The notes under the pieces were generated by a model. That model had not been told where the DNA came from. It ran no database searches and saw only the letters and a program-made list of their open reading frames with translations. Positions 8,479 through 17,104 of a DNA stretch of 64,000 bases are shown here, piece after piece (position 1 is the first letter of the stretch; every line of letters starts with the position of its first letter). The translations under genes were made by a program, and so were the position numbers. The stretch is from Vibrio tetraodonis (GTDB lineage: Bacteria; Pseudomonadota; Gammaproteobacteria; Enterobacterales; Vibrionaceae), in NCBI RefSeq assembly GCF_003350295.1, contig NZ_QLYY01000009.1, positions 99,925-163,924 of the forward strand. Direction: 5' to 3'.

Positions 8479-10329
8479 ATGAAGTCGTACCTTATCAAAA
8501 GTGCCTCACTGCTTAGCTTATATCTGTTTGTCCCAAATGCCTTTTCTGCCAACAAATTTGAGGTCAAGATGCTGGCTCAAGATCCCTATTGGCTCAAACT
8601 AGGCCATTACCTACCCAGTTTCTTATCCGGCTACCAAAGTACTATAGATAATGAACCATTCTTCATTTCGCCAAATGGCAAACACTCACCAGAACAAGAA
8701 TTACAAGCAACCATAACTAAGCTTTACGCTGAGGATCAAGACGTTGCCAAAGAGATGCAATGCCGTTTCCCAGCAAGATACTCTTGGTTAGAAAGCCTGC
8801 AAGGTAGACAAGCCAAACTCTCATGCCCTGAATTAAGCACGTGGAAAGAAATCATTGACCCAGAAGAACTGACACTCGTGTTTCCGACTGCATTTATGAA
8901 TAACCCGTCTTCCATGTTCGGTCATACTCTGCTTCGTATCGATGCTAAGGATCAGACTCGACACAAAGAATTAGTCGCCTTTGCCGTCAACTTTGCCGCA
9001 GAACCTGACAGTCAAGACAACTCTGCAGCATTTGCTATCAAGGGCTTAATTGGCCAGTACCCTGGTCGATTTGCCGTTATGCCCTACTATAAGAAAGTTC
9101 GCGAATACAACGACATTGAGTCAAGAGATATTTGGGAGTACAAGCTAAAACTTACCCCAAGAGAAGTAGAAAAAATATTACTCCATTTGTGGGAGATGAA
9201 AAATGCTGAATTTGACTACTACTTTCTTGATGAAAACTGCTCTTATCAATTGCTGTCTTTGCTGGAAATTGCCCGAGAAGATCTGGCTCTAACAAAAGAG
9301 TTTTCGGTACAAGCAATTCCCTCGGACACGGTTCGCGTTCTCGCTGAAAACGACTTACTGGAAGCGCCCTATTATAGAGCCGCTTTCGGAACTCGACTTT
9401 TGCATCAAGCCAATGAAGTCGATGCGCGCCTGTTTGAAGCAGCAAAAAAGGCAACCCAAGGTAATTACCCAGATAAGTCTGAATTCTCAGATACAGAAAG
9501 AGCAGCAATACTAGAGCTTGCCTATGAATGGCTAAATTTCCAGCTTTATGATCAGGGTTTAGAGCGAGACCCAACCGCAAAAAGGCTAACTAAGCTCCTT
9601 TATCTAAGAAGCAAAATAAAAGTCCCTTCGCCATTTTCACCTGTTGAACCGCCGCTCGTCTCACCAGAGCAAGGTCATGCTTCTGCTCGATTTGGTTTCG
9701 GTTATCAATATTGGGACGACACAAGCAATCAAACTACTTTGGAATGGCGAGCCGCGTATCATGACCTATTTGACTCTCAAGATGGTTTTGTCGCGGGTGC
9801 ACAAATTAATTTTCTCGACACACAGCTGACGCTCAGCCAAGAGGGTACAACTAGGCTGGATAAGTTTTATCTCTTCGATGCCATGGCGCTCGCCCCCAGC
9901 AACAGAATTTTCAACAGCTGGTCTTGGAATGTACGCACCGGGACGGATCGCCAACCAAAATCAGACGCTATGTATGAACGCTGGTTTGCCCAAGGCGGCT
10001 ATGGTAAATCATGGGGTGATTCGGACAAAACACATGTTTATACGCTATTATCCGGTGAGTTAAACGGTGGAAAACTCACTGACTATGACCTCGTTTCCGG
10101 AGTAGGTATTGAAGCTGGTGCTTTATTCCAGATAGCCACAAAGCATAGGCTTGGTTTACAAGCGCAATATCTTGCACTCATACATTCTGATCAATATTCC
10201 CATTCAAACCTAAATATCAGTTGGAATTGGTCACTCACCTCCAATTTTGCGCTCAGAACTCATATTGGTTATAAGCAATGGTATTCGGAAGATATTGGCA
10301 TTAAAGTGAGTGGATTAATTTACTATTAG
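8479..10329 (+). CDS. DUF4105 (Lnb-type) envelope protein with C-terminal outer-membrane-like region
   Basis: A 616-residue exported protein with signal peptide MKSYLIKSASLLSLYLFVPNAFSA. The central region carries the DUF4105 signature (FPTAFMNNPSSMFGHTLLRID, then YYFLDENCSYQLL). Its conserved His and Cys suggest a papain-like/NlpC-type fold, although activity is unproven. The last 230 residues alternate polar and aromatic residues in beta-strand fashion and end in aromatic residues (GLIYY), as outer-membrane barrels do. I infer an outer-membrane protein with a periplasmic hydrolase-like domain, possibly acting on peptidoglycan or lipoproteins. It follows the DUF3015 gene by about 110 bases. 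Confidence 0.75.
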   Translation: MKSYLIKSASLLSLYLFVPNAFSANKFEVKMLAQDPYWLKLGHYLPSFLSGYQSTIDNEPFFISPNGKHSPEQELQATITKLYAEDQDVAKEMQCRFPARYSWLESLQGRQAKLSCPELSTWKEIIDPEELTLVFPTAFMNNPSSMFGHTLLRIDAKDQTRHKELVAFAVNFAAEPDSQDNSAAFAIKGLIGQYPGRFAVMPYYKKVREYNDIESRDIWEYKLKLTPREVEKILLHLWEMKNAEFDYYFLDENCSYQLLSLLEIAREDLALTKEFSVQAIPSDTVRVLAENDLLEAPYYRAAFGTRLLHQANEVDARLFEAAKKATQGNYPDKSEFSDTERAAILELAYEWLNFQLYDQGLERDPTAKRLTKLLYLRSKIKVPSPFSPVEPPLVSPEQGHASARFGFGYQYWDDTSNQTTLEWRAAYHDLFDSQDGFVAGAQINFLDTQLTLSQEGTTRLDKFYLFDAMALAPSNRIFNSWSWNVRTGTDRQPKSDAMYERWFAQGGYGKSWGDSDKTHVYTLLSGELNGGKLTDYDLVSGVGIEAGALFQIATKHRLGLQAQYLALIHSDQYSHSNLNISWNWSLTSNFALRTHIGYKQWYSEDIGIKVSGLIYY

Positions 10330-10382
10330 ACTATTAGAGGCATGTGCTAAGCTAGCGACGAATTACTATAAGAGCATTTCAA

Positions 10383-12746
10383 ATGTCAATACAACAAGGA
10401 TTTTTGTTGACTCGCCAAGCCAGAGACATCTCAGGTCAAACCCAGATAGAGCTCTGGCTAAAAACAGAGACCGGCCCCGTTCAGCTCATTATCAACGGGG
10501 AAAAGTCTGTATTTTTTATTCCTCAAGAAGAGATGTTGCCATGCCAAACCTTGGTACGCTCTTTAAACATTAACGCTGAAATCAAGGCCGTACCGCTTAC
10601 CAGCTTTGATGGCATAGAGCTCGCCGCTTGCTATTGCCAAACCATCAAGCAAGCGCAACAGCTAAGCCAAGAGCTCAAACAAAAGGACATACTGGTTCTT
10701 GAAGATGATATTCGTCTTGCAGATCGTTATTTAATGGAACGCTTTATCCAAGGCGGCCTTGAATTTTCTGGAATACCAGAGCAAAAGCGAGGCTACACAA
10801 AGTTTCATCACGCTCAATGCCGAAAATACGATTATACACCGCAGTTAAAAGTGGTTTCCTTAGATATTGAGTGCTCAGAAAAAGGCATACTGTATTCGGT
10901 TGGGCTCGATAGCTCGATGGACAGTCGAGTCATCATGATAGGTCCCCATCAGGAATCGGAGACTCAGATCGAGTGGGTCGAAAACGAACGCCAACTCTTA
11001 ACTGCCATGATACGCTGGTTTGAGCACTTTGACCCTGACGTCATCATTGGCTGGAATGTGATTGATTTTGATTTTCGAGTTCTACACAAGCGCGCTCAGT
11101 GGCATAAGCTCAAATTGAACATAGGCCGGGCTAGACAGAATTGCTTCTTTCGTACCTCATCAAATACCCAACAAGCTTTTGTGTCTATTCCAGGTAGAGT
11201 CGTGATGGACGGCATTGACACACTTAAAACGGCGACTTTTCACTTTCGCAGTTGGTCACTTGAATCTGTCTCTCAAGAGTTATTGGGCGAAGGGAAAAAA
11301 ATCCATAATGTCCACGATAGAATGGATGAAATAAACCAGATGTTTCTTAAAGATAAGCCTTCTTTGGCAAAATATAACCTTCAAGACTGTGTCCTGGTAA
11401 ATAAAATATTCTCTCAAACTCATTTACTTGAGTTTGCTATCGAGCGCTCGAAACTCACAGGCGTAGAGCTGGACCGTGTCGGAGGCTCAGTGGCAGCATT
11501 CACCAATTTATATCTGCCTCAACTTCACCGAGCAGGCTATGCCGCTCCCAATTTACATTCTGAGAACTGGTTCGCAAGCCCTGGTGGTTATGTCATGGAT
11601 TCAATACCAAATCTTTATGATTCTGTTTTGGTACTTGATTTTAAGAGCCTTTATCCATCAATAATTCGGTCGTTTCTGATTGACCCTATGGGCTTAATCG
11701 AAGGACTAAAATTAGAAGCTGGTAAGGACGAACATCAAGCGGTAGAAGGCTTTCGAGGAGCACAGTTTCATCGTAGTAAACATTTTCTTCCGGCTATGAT
11801 TGAAAGCCTTTGGGCAGCTCGAGACCAAGCTAAAAGCAATAACGAAGAGGTATTTTCACAGGCCATTAAGATTATCATGAATTCATTTTACGGTGTACTT
11901 GGGTCTTCTGGCTGCCGTTTCTTTGATACTCGTTTAGCATCAAGTATCACTATGCGTGGGCATGAAATAATGAAACAAACTAAGCAGCTAATTGAGCAAC
12001 AAGGTTATCAAGTGATCTATGGTGATACCGATTCAACCTTTGTTGCCTTAAACGGTCAGTTCTCACAAGTTCAAGCTGACAAGATAGGGCTAAAGCTCGT
12101 AGACTACATTAACGATTGGTGGACAAAGCATCTCATAGAACAGTACAACCTGACCTCAATCCTTGAGATCGAGTATGAAACGCATTATAAAAAGTTTCTT
12201 ATGCCCACGATTCGAGGCCAAGAAACAGGATCAAAAAAACGTTATGCCGGACTCATTGGTGACGGAGAGTCAGAAAAAATTGTATTCAAAGGTCTAGAAA
12301 GTGCTCGTACCGATTGGACTCCTCTATCCCAACGTTTTCAGTACCAGCTTTATTCAATGATCTTCCATGAACAAGATCCCTCAGACTTTGTTCGTGAGTT
12401 TGTCGAACAGACATTAGCTGGGGAGTTTGATTCAGAAATGGTGTATCAGAAGCGCCTTCGGCGCAGGCTCCATGAATATCAAAAGAATATTCCTCCTCAA
12501 GTAAAGGCAGCTCGCTTAGCCGATGAAATAAATTCACAATTGGGAAGGCCTCTTCAATACCAAAATAAAGGCAGAATTGAGTATGTGATTACTGTGAATG
12601 GGCCAGAGCCGCTGGAATACTTAAAAAGCCCTATCGATTATCAGCACTACATCGATAAGCAACTTAAGCCTGTCGCACAAGCCATTCTGCCATTTGTGGG
12701 AATCAATTTTACTAGCCTATACGAGCCTCAGCTTGGTTTGTTCTAA
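10383..12746 (+). CDS. polB: DNA polymerase II
   Basis: A family B DNA polymerase with 3'-5' proofreading, used in replication restart and translesion bypass. The 787-residue length matches E. coli PolB. Exonuclease motif I is DIECS (about residue 160), with further exonuclease motifs at WNVIDFDFR (about 225) and YNLQDC. Polymerase motif A is DFKSLYPSII (about 418), motif B KIIMNSFYGVLG (about 500) and motif C YGDTDST (about 545). In E. coli polB is SOS-induced, but I see no LexA box in the 53 bases before the start. The gene is nearly tail-to-tail with the next minus-strand gene (9 bases apart). Confidence 0.97.
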   Translation: MSIQQGFLLTRQARDISGQTQIELWLKTETGPVQLIINGEKSVFFIPQEEMLPCQTLVRSLNINAEIKAVPLTSFDGIELAACYCQTIKQAQQLSQELKQKDILVLEDDIRLADRYLMERFIQGGLEFSGIPEQKRGYTKFHHAQCRKYDYTPQLKVVSLDIECSEKGILYSVGLDSSMDSRVIMIGPHQESETQIEWVENERQLLTAMIRWFEHFDPDVIIGWNVIDFDFRVLHKRAQWHKLKLNIGRARQNCFFRTSSNTQQAFVSIPGRVVMDGIDTLKTATFHFRSWSLESVSQELLGEGKKIHNVHDRMDEINQMFLKDKPSLAKYNLQDCVLVNKIFSQTHLLEFAIERSKLTGVELDRVGGSVAAFTNLYLPQLHRAGYAAPNLHSENWFASPGGYVMDSIPNLYDSVLVLDFKSLYPSIIRSFLIDPMGLIEGLKLEAGKDEHQAVEGFRGAQFHRSKHFLPAMIESLWAARDQAKSNNEEVFSQAIKIIMNSFYGVLGSSGCRFFDTRLASSITMRGHEIMKQTKQLIEQQGYQVIYGDTDSTFVALNGQFSQVQADKIGLKLVDYINDWWTKHLIEQYNLTSILEIEYETHYKKFLMPTIRGQETGSKKRYAGLIGDGESEKIVFKGLESARTDWTPLSQRFQYQLYSMIFHEQDPSDFVREFVEQTLAGEFDSEMVYQKRLRRRLHEYQKNIPPQVKAARLADEINSQLGRPLQYQNKGRIEYVITVNGPEPLEYLKSPIDYQHYIDKQLKPVAQAILPFVGINFTSLYEPQLGLF

Positions 12747-12755
12747 CAGAGGAAG

Positions 12756-13523
12756 CTAGCCAATACGGAACTCTGTTTTTTGATACTGCTTGACCAACCA
12801 CTCTCCAAAGCCATCGAGGATACCTATAACAGAACGCTTAGCAATAAAGCGACCTGATAGCAAAATCCCCAAGCGTTCTATCTCTACTTGCTTTTCTGGA
12901 TAATAACGCAAAAAGTTATTCCCGCACTCAATGGGATCATCAAACCAATTTTTGTCTTTATACATCACAAGAGAATAGCTGGCTCTAAGTAGCTTTTTTG
13001 CAATAATCACTTGGGCCTTGATTTGATCCTCTGGTGTCGCTGAGCGCGCTATTCGGTTACGATACACAGCAACCCAATTTTCGACATCCATATTCCAGTG
13101 TTTGGCCACTTCCCAACTCGGCTCGTAATCACCGAAGCATTCTGCTAAGTTCTCACCATAGACACAGACTGAGCAATGGCGCAGCTGAAAGCCCAAAGAG
13201 AATATACTGTCAAGACTCGCGACTTCTTGAGCTAAAGCATTTGTTAGGGAAATCCCGTTGATAAATGGGTAAGCTTTTTGAAAACGAAACTTTATCGAGT
13301 TAAACAAGGTTGTTCTTGTATCACTAAAGCTCTCATTTGATACTACTAGAGCGTCAAGATTAGACAGGTTTGGTTCAGCTCGCTTTCGGGCAACACTCCC
13401 ATAAATGTACACACTATGGAGATTCTCTCCCAGCCCACTCTTTAGAAAAGTCACAAGTTCACCCACAGCTGGCTGATACATTTCCTGAAGTGGCTGGTTA
13501 GGGTCGATAACTGAAAGATGCAT
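12756..13523 (-). CDS. Nucleotidyltransferase-fold protein with altered active site
   Basis: A 255-residue cytoplasmic protein. Residues 38-62 resemble the Pol-beta/MNT nucleotidyltransferase signature (YIYGSVARKRAEPNLSNLDALVV). The usual GS...SDxD motif reads GS...SNLD, so the first metal-binding aspartate is Asn55 and only Asp57 remains. A helical C-terminal region follows, as in aminoglycoside-adenylyltransferase-like proteins. It could be a weak or inactive transferase, a substrate-binding homologue, or an enzyme using another acid. Function is not recognised. It stands alone, convergent with polB and divergent from efpL. Confidence 0.65.
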   Translation of the reverse strand: MHLSVIDPNQPLQEMYQPAVGELVTFLKSGLGENLHSVYIYGSVARKRAEPNLSNLDALVVSNESFSDTRTTLFNSIKFRFQKAYPFINGISLTNALAQEVASLDSIFSLGFQLRHCSVCVYGENLAECFGDYEPSWEVAKHWNMDVENWVAVYRNRIARSATPEDQIKAQVIIAKKLLRASYSLVMYKDKNWFDDPIECGNNFLRYYPEKQVEIERLGILLSGRFIAKRSVIGILDGFGEWLVKQYQKTEFRIG

Positions 13524-13595
13524 ATAATTGACTACATTAATTTTTAGACTCTGGTTCTTCTAATGTTCGCCCACACATTGGCACGAATCAAGATA

Positions 13596-13624
13596 TTCCT
13601 TCGTTTAAACTCTATGTATATAAT
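13596..13624 (+). promoter_or_regulatory. Promoter of efpL-yciU
   Basis: TTCCTT (13596-13601), 17 bases, and a perfect TATAAT (13619-13624). The predicted start near 13631 leaves a leader of about 29 bases before efpL. Confidence 0.55.
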
Positions 13625-13659
13625 ACGACAATTCCATTCCATGCTAAGGATATTTATTT

Positions 13660-14226
13660 ATGCCAAGGGCAAGCGAGCTCAAAAAAGGTTTTGCTATCGA
13701 ATCAAACAGCAAAACACTGCTAATCAAAGATATTGAAGTCACCACTCCTGGAGGTCGAGGAGGAGCAAAAATATATAAATTACGCTGTGTAGATTTGTCT
13801 ACTGGTGGGCGCGTCGATGAAAGGTTCAAATCTGATGATGTGGTCGATACTGTCGACATGTTCAAACGAGCGGTTGCATTTTCATATATAGATGGTGATG
13901 AATACATATTCATGGACAATGAAGACTATACCCAGTTCACATTTAAGAAGTCTGATATTGAAGATGAGTTGCTGTTTGTGACCGAGGAGATTCAAGGTCT
14001 TCACGTCATTGTTGTCGACAACAATGCCGTTGGTCTTGAGCTTCCCGCTTCCGTTGAGCTTGTTATAGAAGAAACGGATCCATCAATTAAGGGTGCTTCT
14101 GCTTCAGCAAGAACAAAGCCCGCTCGCTTTGCGACTGGTTTGACAGTACAAGTGCCCGAATACATTGCAACAGGTGATCGTATTGTGATCAATACGGCTG
14201 AGCGAAAGTATATGAGCCGAGCGTAA
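13660..14226 (+). CDS. efpL: Elongation factor P-like protein EfpL/YeiP
   Basis: A 188-residue EF-P paralogue with three beta-barrel domains (KOW-like N-terminal region, OB region, and C-terminal OB ending TGDRIVINTAERKYMSRA). The loop that carries the modified Lys in EF-P reads TTPGGRGGAKIYKL, with Arg at the tip (GGRGG). This is the EfpL/YeiP form, which helps ribosomes stalled on proline and related motifs without the EF-P lysylation. The start follows AAGGATATTTATTT. It is two bases before yciU, so the pair forms an operon. Confidence 0.93.
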   Translation: MPRASELKKGFAIESNSKTLLIKDIEVTTPGGRGGAKIYKLRCVDLSTGGRVDERFKSDDVVDTVDMFKRAVAFSYIDGDEYIFMDNEDYTQFTFKKSDIEDELLFVTEEIQGLHVIVVDNNAVGLELPASVELVIEETDPSIKGASASARTKPARFATGLTVQVPEYIATGDRIVINTAERKYMSRA

Positions 14227-14228
14227 TT

Positions 14229-14549
14229 ATGTCTACACTGATGTCTTATGACGACGCCATAGAAACGGCTTATGATATATTTCTCGAAATGGCACAAGAC
14301 AACCTCGAACCTGCCGATGTCATCATTTTTACTGCGCAGTTCGATGACAGAGGAGCAGCAGAATTGGTTGAAACTGGCGATGACTGGTCACACCATGTCG
14401 GGTTCGATGTTGATAAAAGTCTGTACGCTGAGGTGAGAATAGGCTTAGTCAATGAGGAAGATGATACTCTTGATGACGTGTTTGCCCGTCTGCTAATCAG
14501 CAGAGATCCCGAACATAAGTTCTGTCATGCTCTGTGGAAACGTGACTAA
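14229..14549 (+). CDS. yciU: Putative double-stranded DNA mimic protein, YciU/HI1450 family (DUF440)
   Basis: A 106-residue, strongly acidic protein with the DUF440 pattern (AYDIFLEMAQDNLEPADVI... FDDRGAAEL... VFARLLISRDPEHKFCHALW). The H. influenzae homologue HI1450 has a charge surface resembling duplex DNA and has been reported to bind HU, so a role in regulating DNA-binding proteins is likely. The gene is coupled to efpL (2-base gap) and convergent with ihfA, which encodes a member of the same DNABII family as HU. Confidence 0.9.
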   Translation: MSTLMSYDDAIETAYDIFLEMAQDNLEPADVIIFTAQFDDRGAAELVETGDDWSHHVGFDVDKSLYAEVRIGLVNEEDDTLDDVFARLLISRDPEHKFCHALWKRD

Positions 14550-14568
14550 ACTAAAATACCGCATATAA

Positions 14569-14603
14569 CTAGAAGACGGGTTTAGTATCACTCCGTCTTC
14601 TAG
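14569..14603. terminator. Convergent hairpin between yciU and ihfA
   Basis: Perfect 11-bp inverted repeat CTAGAAGACGG / CCGTCTTCTAG with a 13-base loop between two convergent genes. It lacks a strong T-run on either side, so it may act as a 3'-end stabilising hairpin or a weak bidirectional terminator. Confidence 0.55.
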
Positions 14604-14645
14604 AATATTAGTGTCTAGACTGAACAAGCAGTTAGCTTAAAAGCT

Positions 14646-14942
14646 TCAGCCTTTCACCTTTGCATTTTCAACGCGAGCCTTCAGTTTTTGCCCAGGGCGG
14701 AAGGTAACAACGCGGCGAGCACTAATTGGAATGTCTTCACCTGTCTTTGGGTTTCGACCCGGTCGTTCATTTTTTTCGCGTAAATCGAAATTTCCAAATC
14801 CAGACAGTTTTACCTGTTCGCCACTTTCCAGTGCCTTACGAATCTCTTCGAAAAACGCCTCAACCGTTTCCTTGGCATCCCGTTTACTGTATCCGAGCTT
14901 TTCAAACAGGTTCTCAGCCAAATCGGCCTTTGTGAGCGCCAT
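14646..14942 (-). CDS. ihfA: Integration host factor subunit alpha
   Basis: A 98-residue DNABII protein that pairs with IhfB to bend DNA at specific sites. The family signature is complete ([21 protein letters not shown], ending [21 protein letters not shown]) and the N-terminus [17 protein letters not shown] is typical of IhfA rather than HU. In E. coli it lies downstream of pheT. Here no pheT precedes it and about 570 bases of non-coding sequence lie upstream, so it has its own promoter. Confidence 0.96.
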   Translation of the reverse strand: MALTKADLAENLFEKLGYSKRDAKETVEAFFEEIRKALESGEQVKLSGFGNFDLREKNERPGRNPKTGEDIPISARRVVTFRPGQKLKARVENAKVKG

Positions 14943-14972
14943 AAAACTTTCCTCAAAGCTGTGTTTAACATT

Positions 14973-14990
14973 GCTGCCGTTTTTGGCAGC
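14973..14990 (-). promoter_or_regulatory. Hairpin in ihfA leader
   Basis: Stem GCTGCC / GGCAGC with a 6-base A-rich loop on the minus strand, about 30 bases upstream of the ihfA start and downstream of its predicted promoter. There is no U-run, so it is not a terminator. Confidence 0.35.
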
Positions 14991-15041
14991 GCCAAAGCAT
15001 TTTGCTCAGCCAATCAACAACATATCGGCCACACTTGGGAA

Positions 15042-15071
15042 AGTGTATGCCAACCTTCTGATTTACGCCAA
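15042..15071 (-). promoter_or_regulatory. Candidate ihfA promoter
   Basis: On the minus strand TTGGCG (15071-15066), 18 bases, TACACT (15047-15042). The -10 lies within an inverted repeat ACACTT-GGGA-AAGTGT (15031-15046), and an imperfect IHF-like site (AATCAACAACATA, 15012-15024) lies just downstream. In E. coli ihfA is autoregulated. The remaining AT-rich sequence up to 15510 shows nothing I can name. Confidence 0.45.
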
Positions 15072-15510
15072 CTTTTTTATTGGCTGAATACGCCTTTAAT
15101 GTTAATTCTATCATAATGAAAAAAACATTTCATCCAGTACTAGTTCATTAAAAGCTTAATTTTCAATACATTAAAATGAAGAATTGCTTAATAATTAAAC
15201 ATAAAATAAGTGGTATCGAAGAAAATAAAATTTGTTCTTTTTTTCAATCTCAAAACGACTTGCAATTTGAAAACTGTCTGTTAACGACAAAAAGCAATAA
15301 GAATTGTGAATTTACTCCCTCCGCTACTCGACTCCACGTTTTATCCTAACTAATTAAAAAGTATGAATAAAGCCATGATAGTAGATAAACAATTCGCATT
15401 TGGCATTCATTATGCTTTGAGTGAGTTATCAATCATAAGTGGCAACATTTTGTCGAAGCCACACCCTTTCTGAGCAGTTATCAGATTGGCATAGCTAGGA
15501 GAGGCCTGAT

Positions 15511-15750
15511 ATGGAACTTCATCGTCATACGTACTACAGACTTATTCACCATGGGATTAAATGTTTACTGGTAGATAGACTCGGCCACTTTACAGAGCAT
15601 GAATACCATGACTACTTAAACCACATGACGGGCAAATCAAGCTGCTTTGCCATGAGTAACGAGGAGCTAAAGGTAGCCGTGTCAAATTTGCGAGAAGAGG
15701 GTTACCTCGAAGACATTAAACTCATGATCTCATCTCTAGAAGTGTATTAA
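15511..15750 (+). CDS. Small Mu GemA/gp16-like (DUF1018-type) protein
   Basis: A 79-residue protein preceded by GAGAGG at good spacing. Residues 8-68 follow the GemA/Mu gp16 pattern: an Ile/His-rich first helix (IHHGIKCLLVDRLG), then a Tyr-x-x-Tyr segment (HEYHDYLNHMTGKSS) with the conserved TGKxS, then a helix with leucines ending in EEGYL. GemA is a phage Mu early protein that affects host gene expression. Here there are no phage genes near it, so it is a stand-alone host version. The match is by eye and moderate. Confidence 0.55.
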   Translation: MELHRHTYYRLIHHGIKCLLVDRLGHFTEHEYHDYLNHMTGKSSCFAMSNEELKVAVSNLREEGYLEDIKLMISSLEVY

Positions 15751-15756
15751 CAAAAA

Positions 15757-15793
15757 GCGGCTTGGCTGACCTTAGCCAGCTAAGCCGCAAAAA
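15757..15793 (+). terminator. Terminator after GemA-like gene
   Basis: Imperfect long stem GCGGCTTGGCTG... / ...GCCAGCTAAGCCGC followed by an A-rich rather than T-rich tract. It directly follows the stop codon. Confidence 0.55.
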
Positions 15794-15930
15794 ACAGAGT
15801 CAAATACCCAGCCCTTCACTAAACATTTACCCAAGTTCCAACAAGTTTGTCTCAGAATGCTTCCAAGGCCTATTTTCATCGCCCATATTTAGTTAGACTG
15901 TCTCCAGTGTTGAAACTTTAGATATTTGCA

Positions 15931-16482
15931 ATGAAACAACTATTAGATTTTATCCCGCTGATTATATTTTTTGTGCTTTATAAGATGCAAGACATATATG
16001 TCGCGACTGGAGCACTGATTATTGCCACAGCAGTTCAGGTCATACTCACTTACTTGCTATATAAAAAAGTAGAGAAAATGCAATTAATTACTTTCGTCAT
16101 GGTTGCTTTATTTGGCGGCATGACGATTTTCCTTCACGATGACAATTTCATCAAATGGAAAGTAACGATAGTATATGTGGTTTTTGCTCTTGGTCTTGCC
16201 ATCAGTCATGCCATAGGTAAATCGGCAATTAAAGGGATGCTAGGCAAAGAGATTAGTCTCCCCGATCCTGTATGGGCAAAAGTAACTTGGGCTTGGGTTG
16301 TATTCTTTTCATTTTGTGCGGGCCTCAACATTTATGTCGCATACGAACTTCCCCTAGATGTATGGGTCAATTTCAAAGTATTTGGACTGTTAGCTGCAAC
16401 CTTTGGTTTTACCGTCATTACTGGTGTTTATATATACAAACACTTACCAAAACAAAAATCCGAGTCGAATCCTGGTGACTAG
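15931..16482 (+). CDS. yciB: Inner membrane septation protein YciB (IspZ family)
   Basis: A 183-residue polytopic membrane protein with about five or six hydrophobic helices and the characteristic N-terminus [30 protein letters not shown]. The family is linked to cell-envelope integrity and septation (ispA in Shigella), but its biochemical role is unknown. It comes first in the yciB-yciA-yciI series, the same order as in E. coli, where tonB intervenes. Confidence 0.93.
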   Translation: MKQLLDFIPLIIFFVLYKMQDIYVATGALIIATAVQVILTYLLYKKVEKMQLITFVMVALFGGMTIFLHDDNFIKWKVTIVYVVFALGLAISHAIGKSAIKGMLGKEISLPDPVWAKVTWAWVVFFSFCAGLNIYVAYELPLDVWVNFKVFGLLAATFGFTVITGVYIYKHLPKQKSESNPGD

Positions 16483-16504
16483 TTTCATTGCGAATTGATA
16501 TAAT
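16475..16504 (+). promoter_or_regulatory. Promoter candidate at the end of yciB
   Basis: A perfect TATAAT (16499-16504) with GTGACT 18 bases upstream (16475-16480). Transcription would begin near 16511, run into the hairpin at 16552-16571, and reach yciA only by read-through. Confidence 0.45.
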
Positions 16505-16551
16505 CATATATAGATGCGTAACAAGATCTAAATATCTCCTACGGGGCTTTT

Positions 16552-16581
16552 AGCGACCATTTTTGGTCGCTGTTTTATTTT
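16552..16581 (+). terminator. Terminator or attenuator just before yciA
   Basis: Stem AGCGACCA / TGGTCGCT with a T4 loop, followed by GTTTTATTTT. It ends only about 13 bases before the yciA start and touches its ribosome-binding site, so it terminates yciB transcripts and may control yciA. Confidence 0.8.
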
Positions 16582-16594
16582 ATGGATGTCAATT

Positions 16595-16993
16595 ATGAGT
16601 CAAACCATCAGTTCTCCGCGTGGTCAACTTCTTCTACGCACTTTAGCCATGCCTGCAGATACGAATGCGAACGGTGATATATTTGGAGGTTGGATAATGT
16701 CACAACTCGATTTAGCAGGAGGTATTCTGGCAAAAGAGATTTCGGGAGGACGTATTGTCACTGTATCTGTATCAAGTATCACGTTTAAAAAGCCAGTCCG
16801 CGTTGGTGATGTCGTTTGCTGCTACGGAAAATGTCGAAAAATCGGAAGAAGCTCGATGAATATCGACTTAGAAGTATGGGTAAAGCCCATAAAAGAGCAT
16901 GGCATAGGAGAACGCTTCATGGTCTGTGATGCAACATTTAACTATGTTGCGATAGATACAGAAGGTAGACCTCGCGCAATCGAACAGAACTAA
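16595..16993 (+). CDS. yciA: Acyl-CoA thioesterase YciA
   Basis: A cytoplasmic hotdog-fold thioesterase that hydrolyses a broad range of acyl-CoAs. Family features are NANGDIFGGWIMSQLDLAGG (catalytic Asp and hotdog helix, about residues 20-40) and VTVSVSSITFKKPVRVGDVV. I chose the ATG at 16595 (MSQTIS...) because GGA lies 8 bases before it. The in-frame ATG at 16586 has only the terminator T-tract upstream. The protein is then 132 residues, the family length. Confidence 0.93.
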   Translation: MSQTISSPRGQLLLRTLAMPADTNANGDIFGGWIMSQLDLAGGILAKEISGGRIVTVSVSSITFKKPVRVGDVVCCYGKCRKIGRSSMNIDLEVWVKPIKEHGIGERFMVCDATFNYVAIDTEGRPRAIEQN

Positions 16994-17104
16994 TTTCACA
17001 GTTTATTGTCAGACCCTCTTTTAAAAGCTGTTACATTCTGTACAGTTAGGCTTAAAAGGCTTTAGGCAATGCCTCTCAACAAATTTAAATATGAGGACAG
17101 AAAT

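Noticed and set aside
17031..17048. LexA-like box before yciI (CTGT...ACAG)
   Set aside because: The half-sites are 18 bases overall and not the 16 required, so the spacing is wrong.
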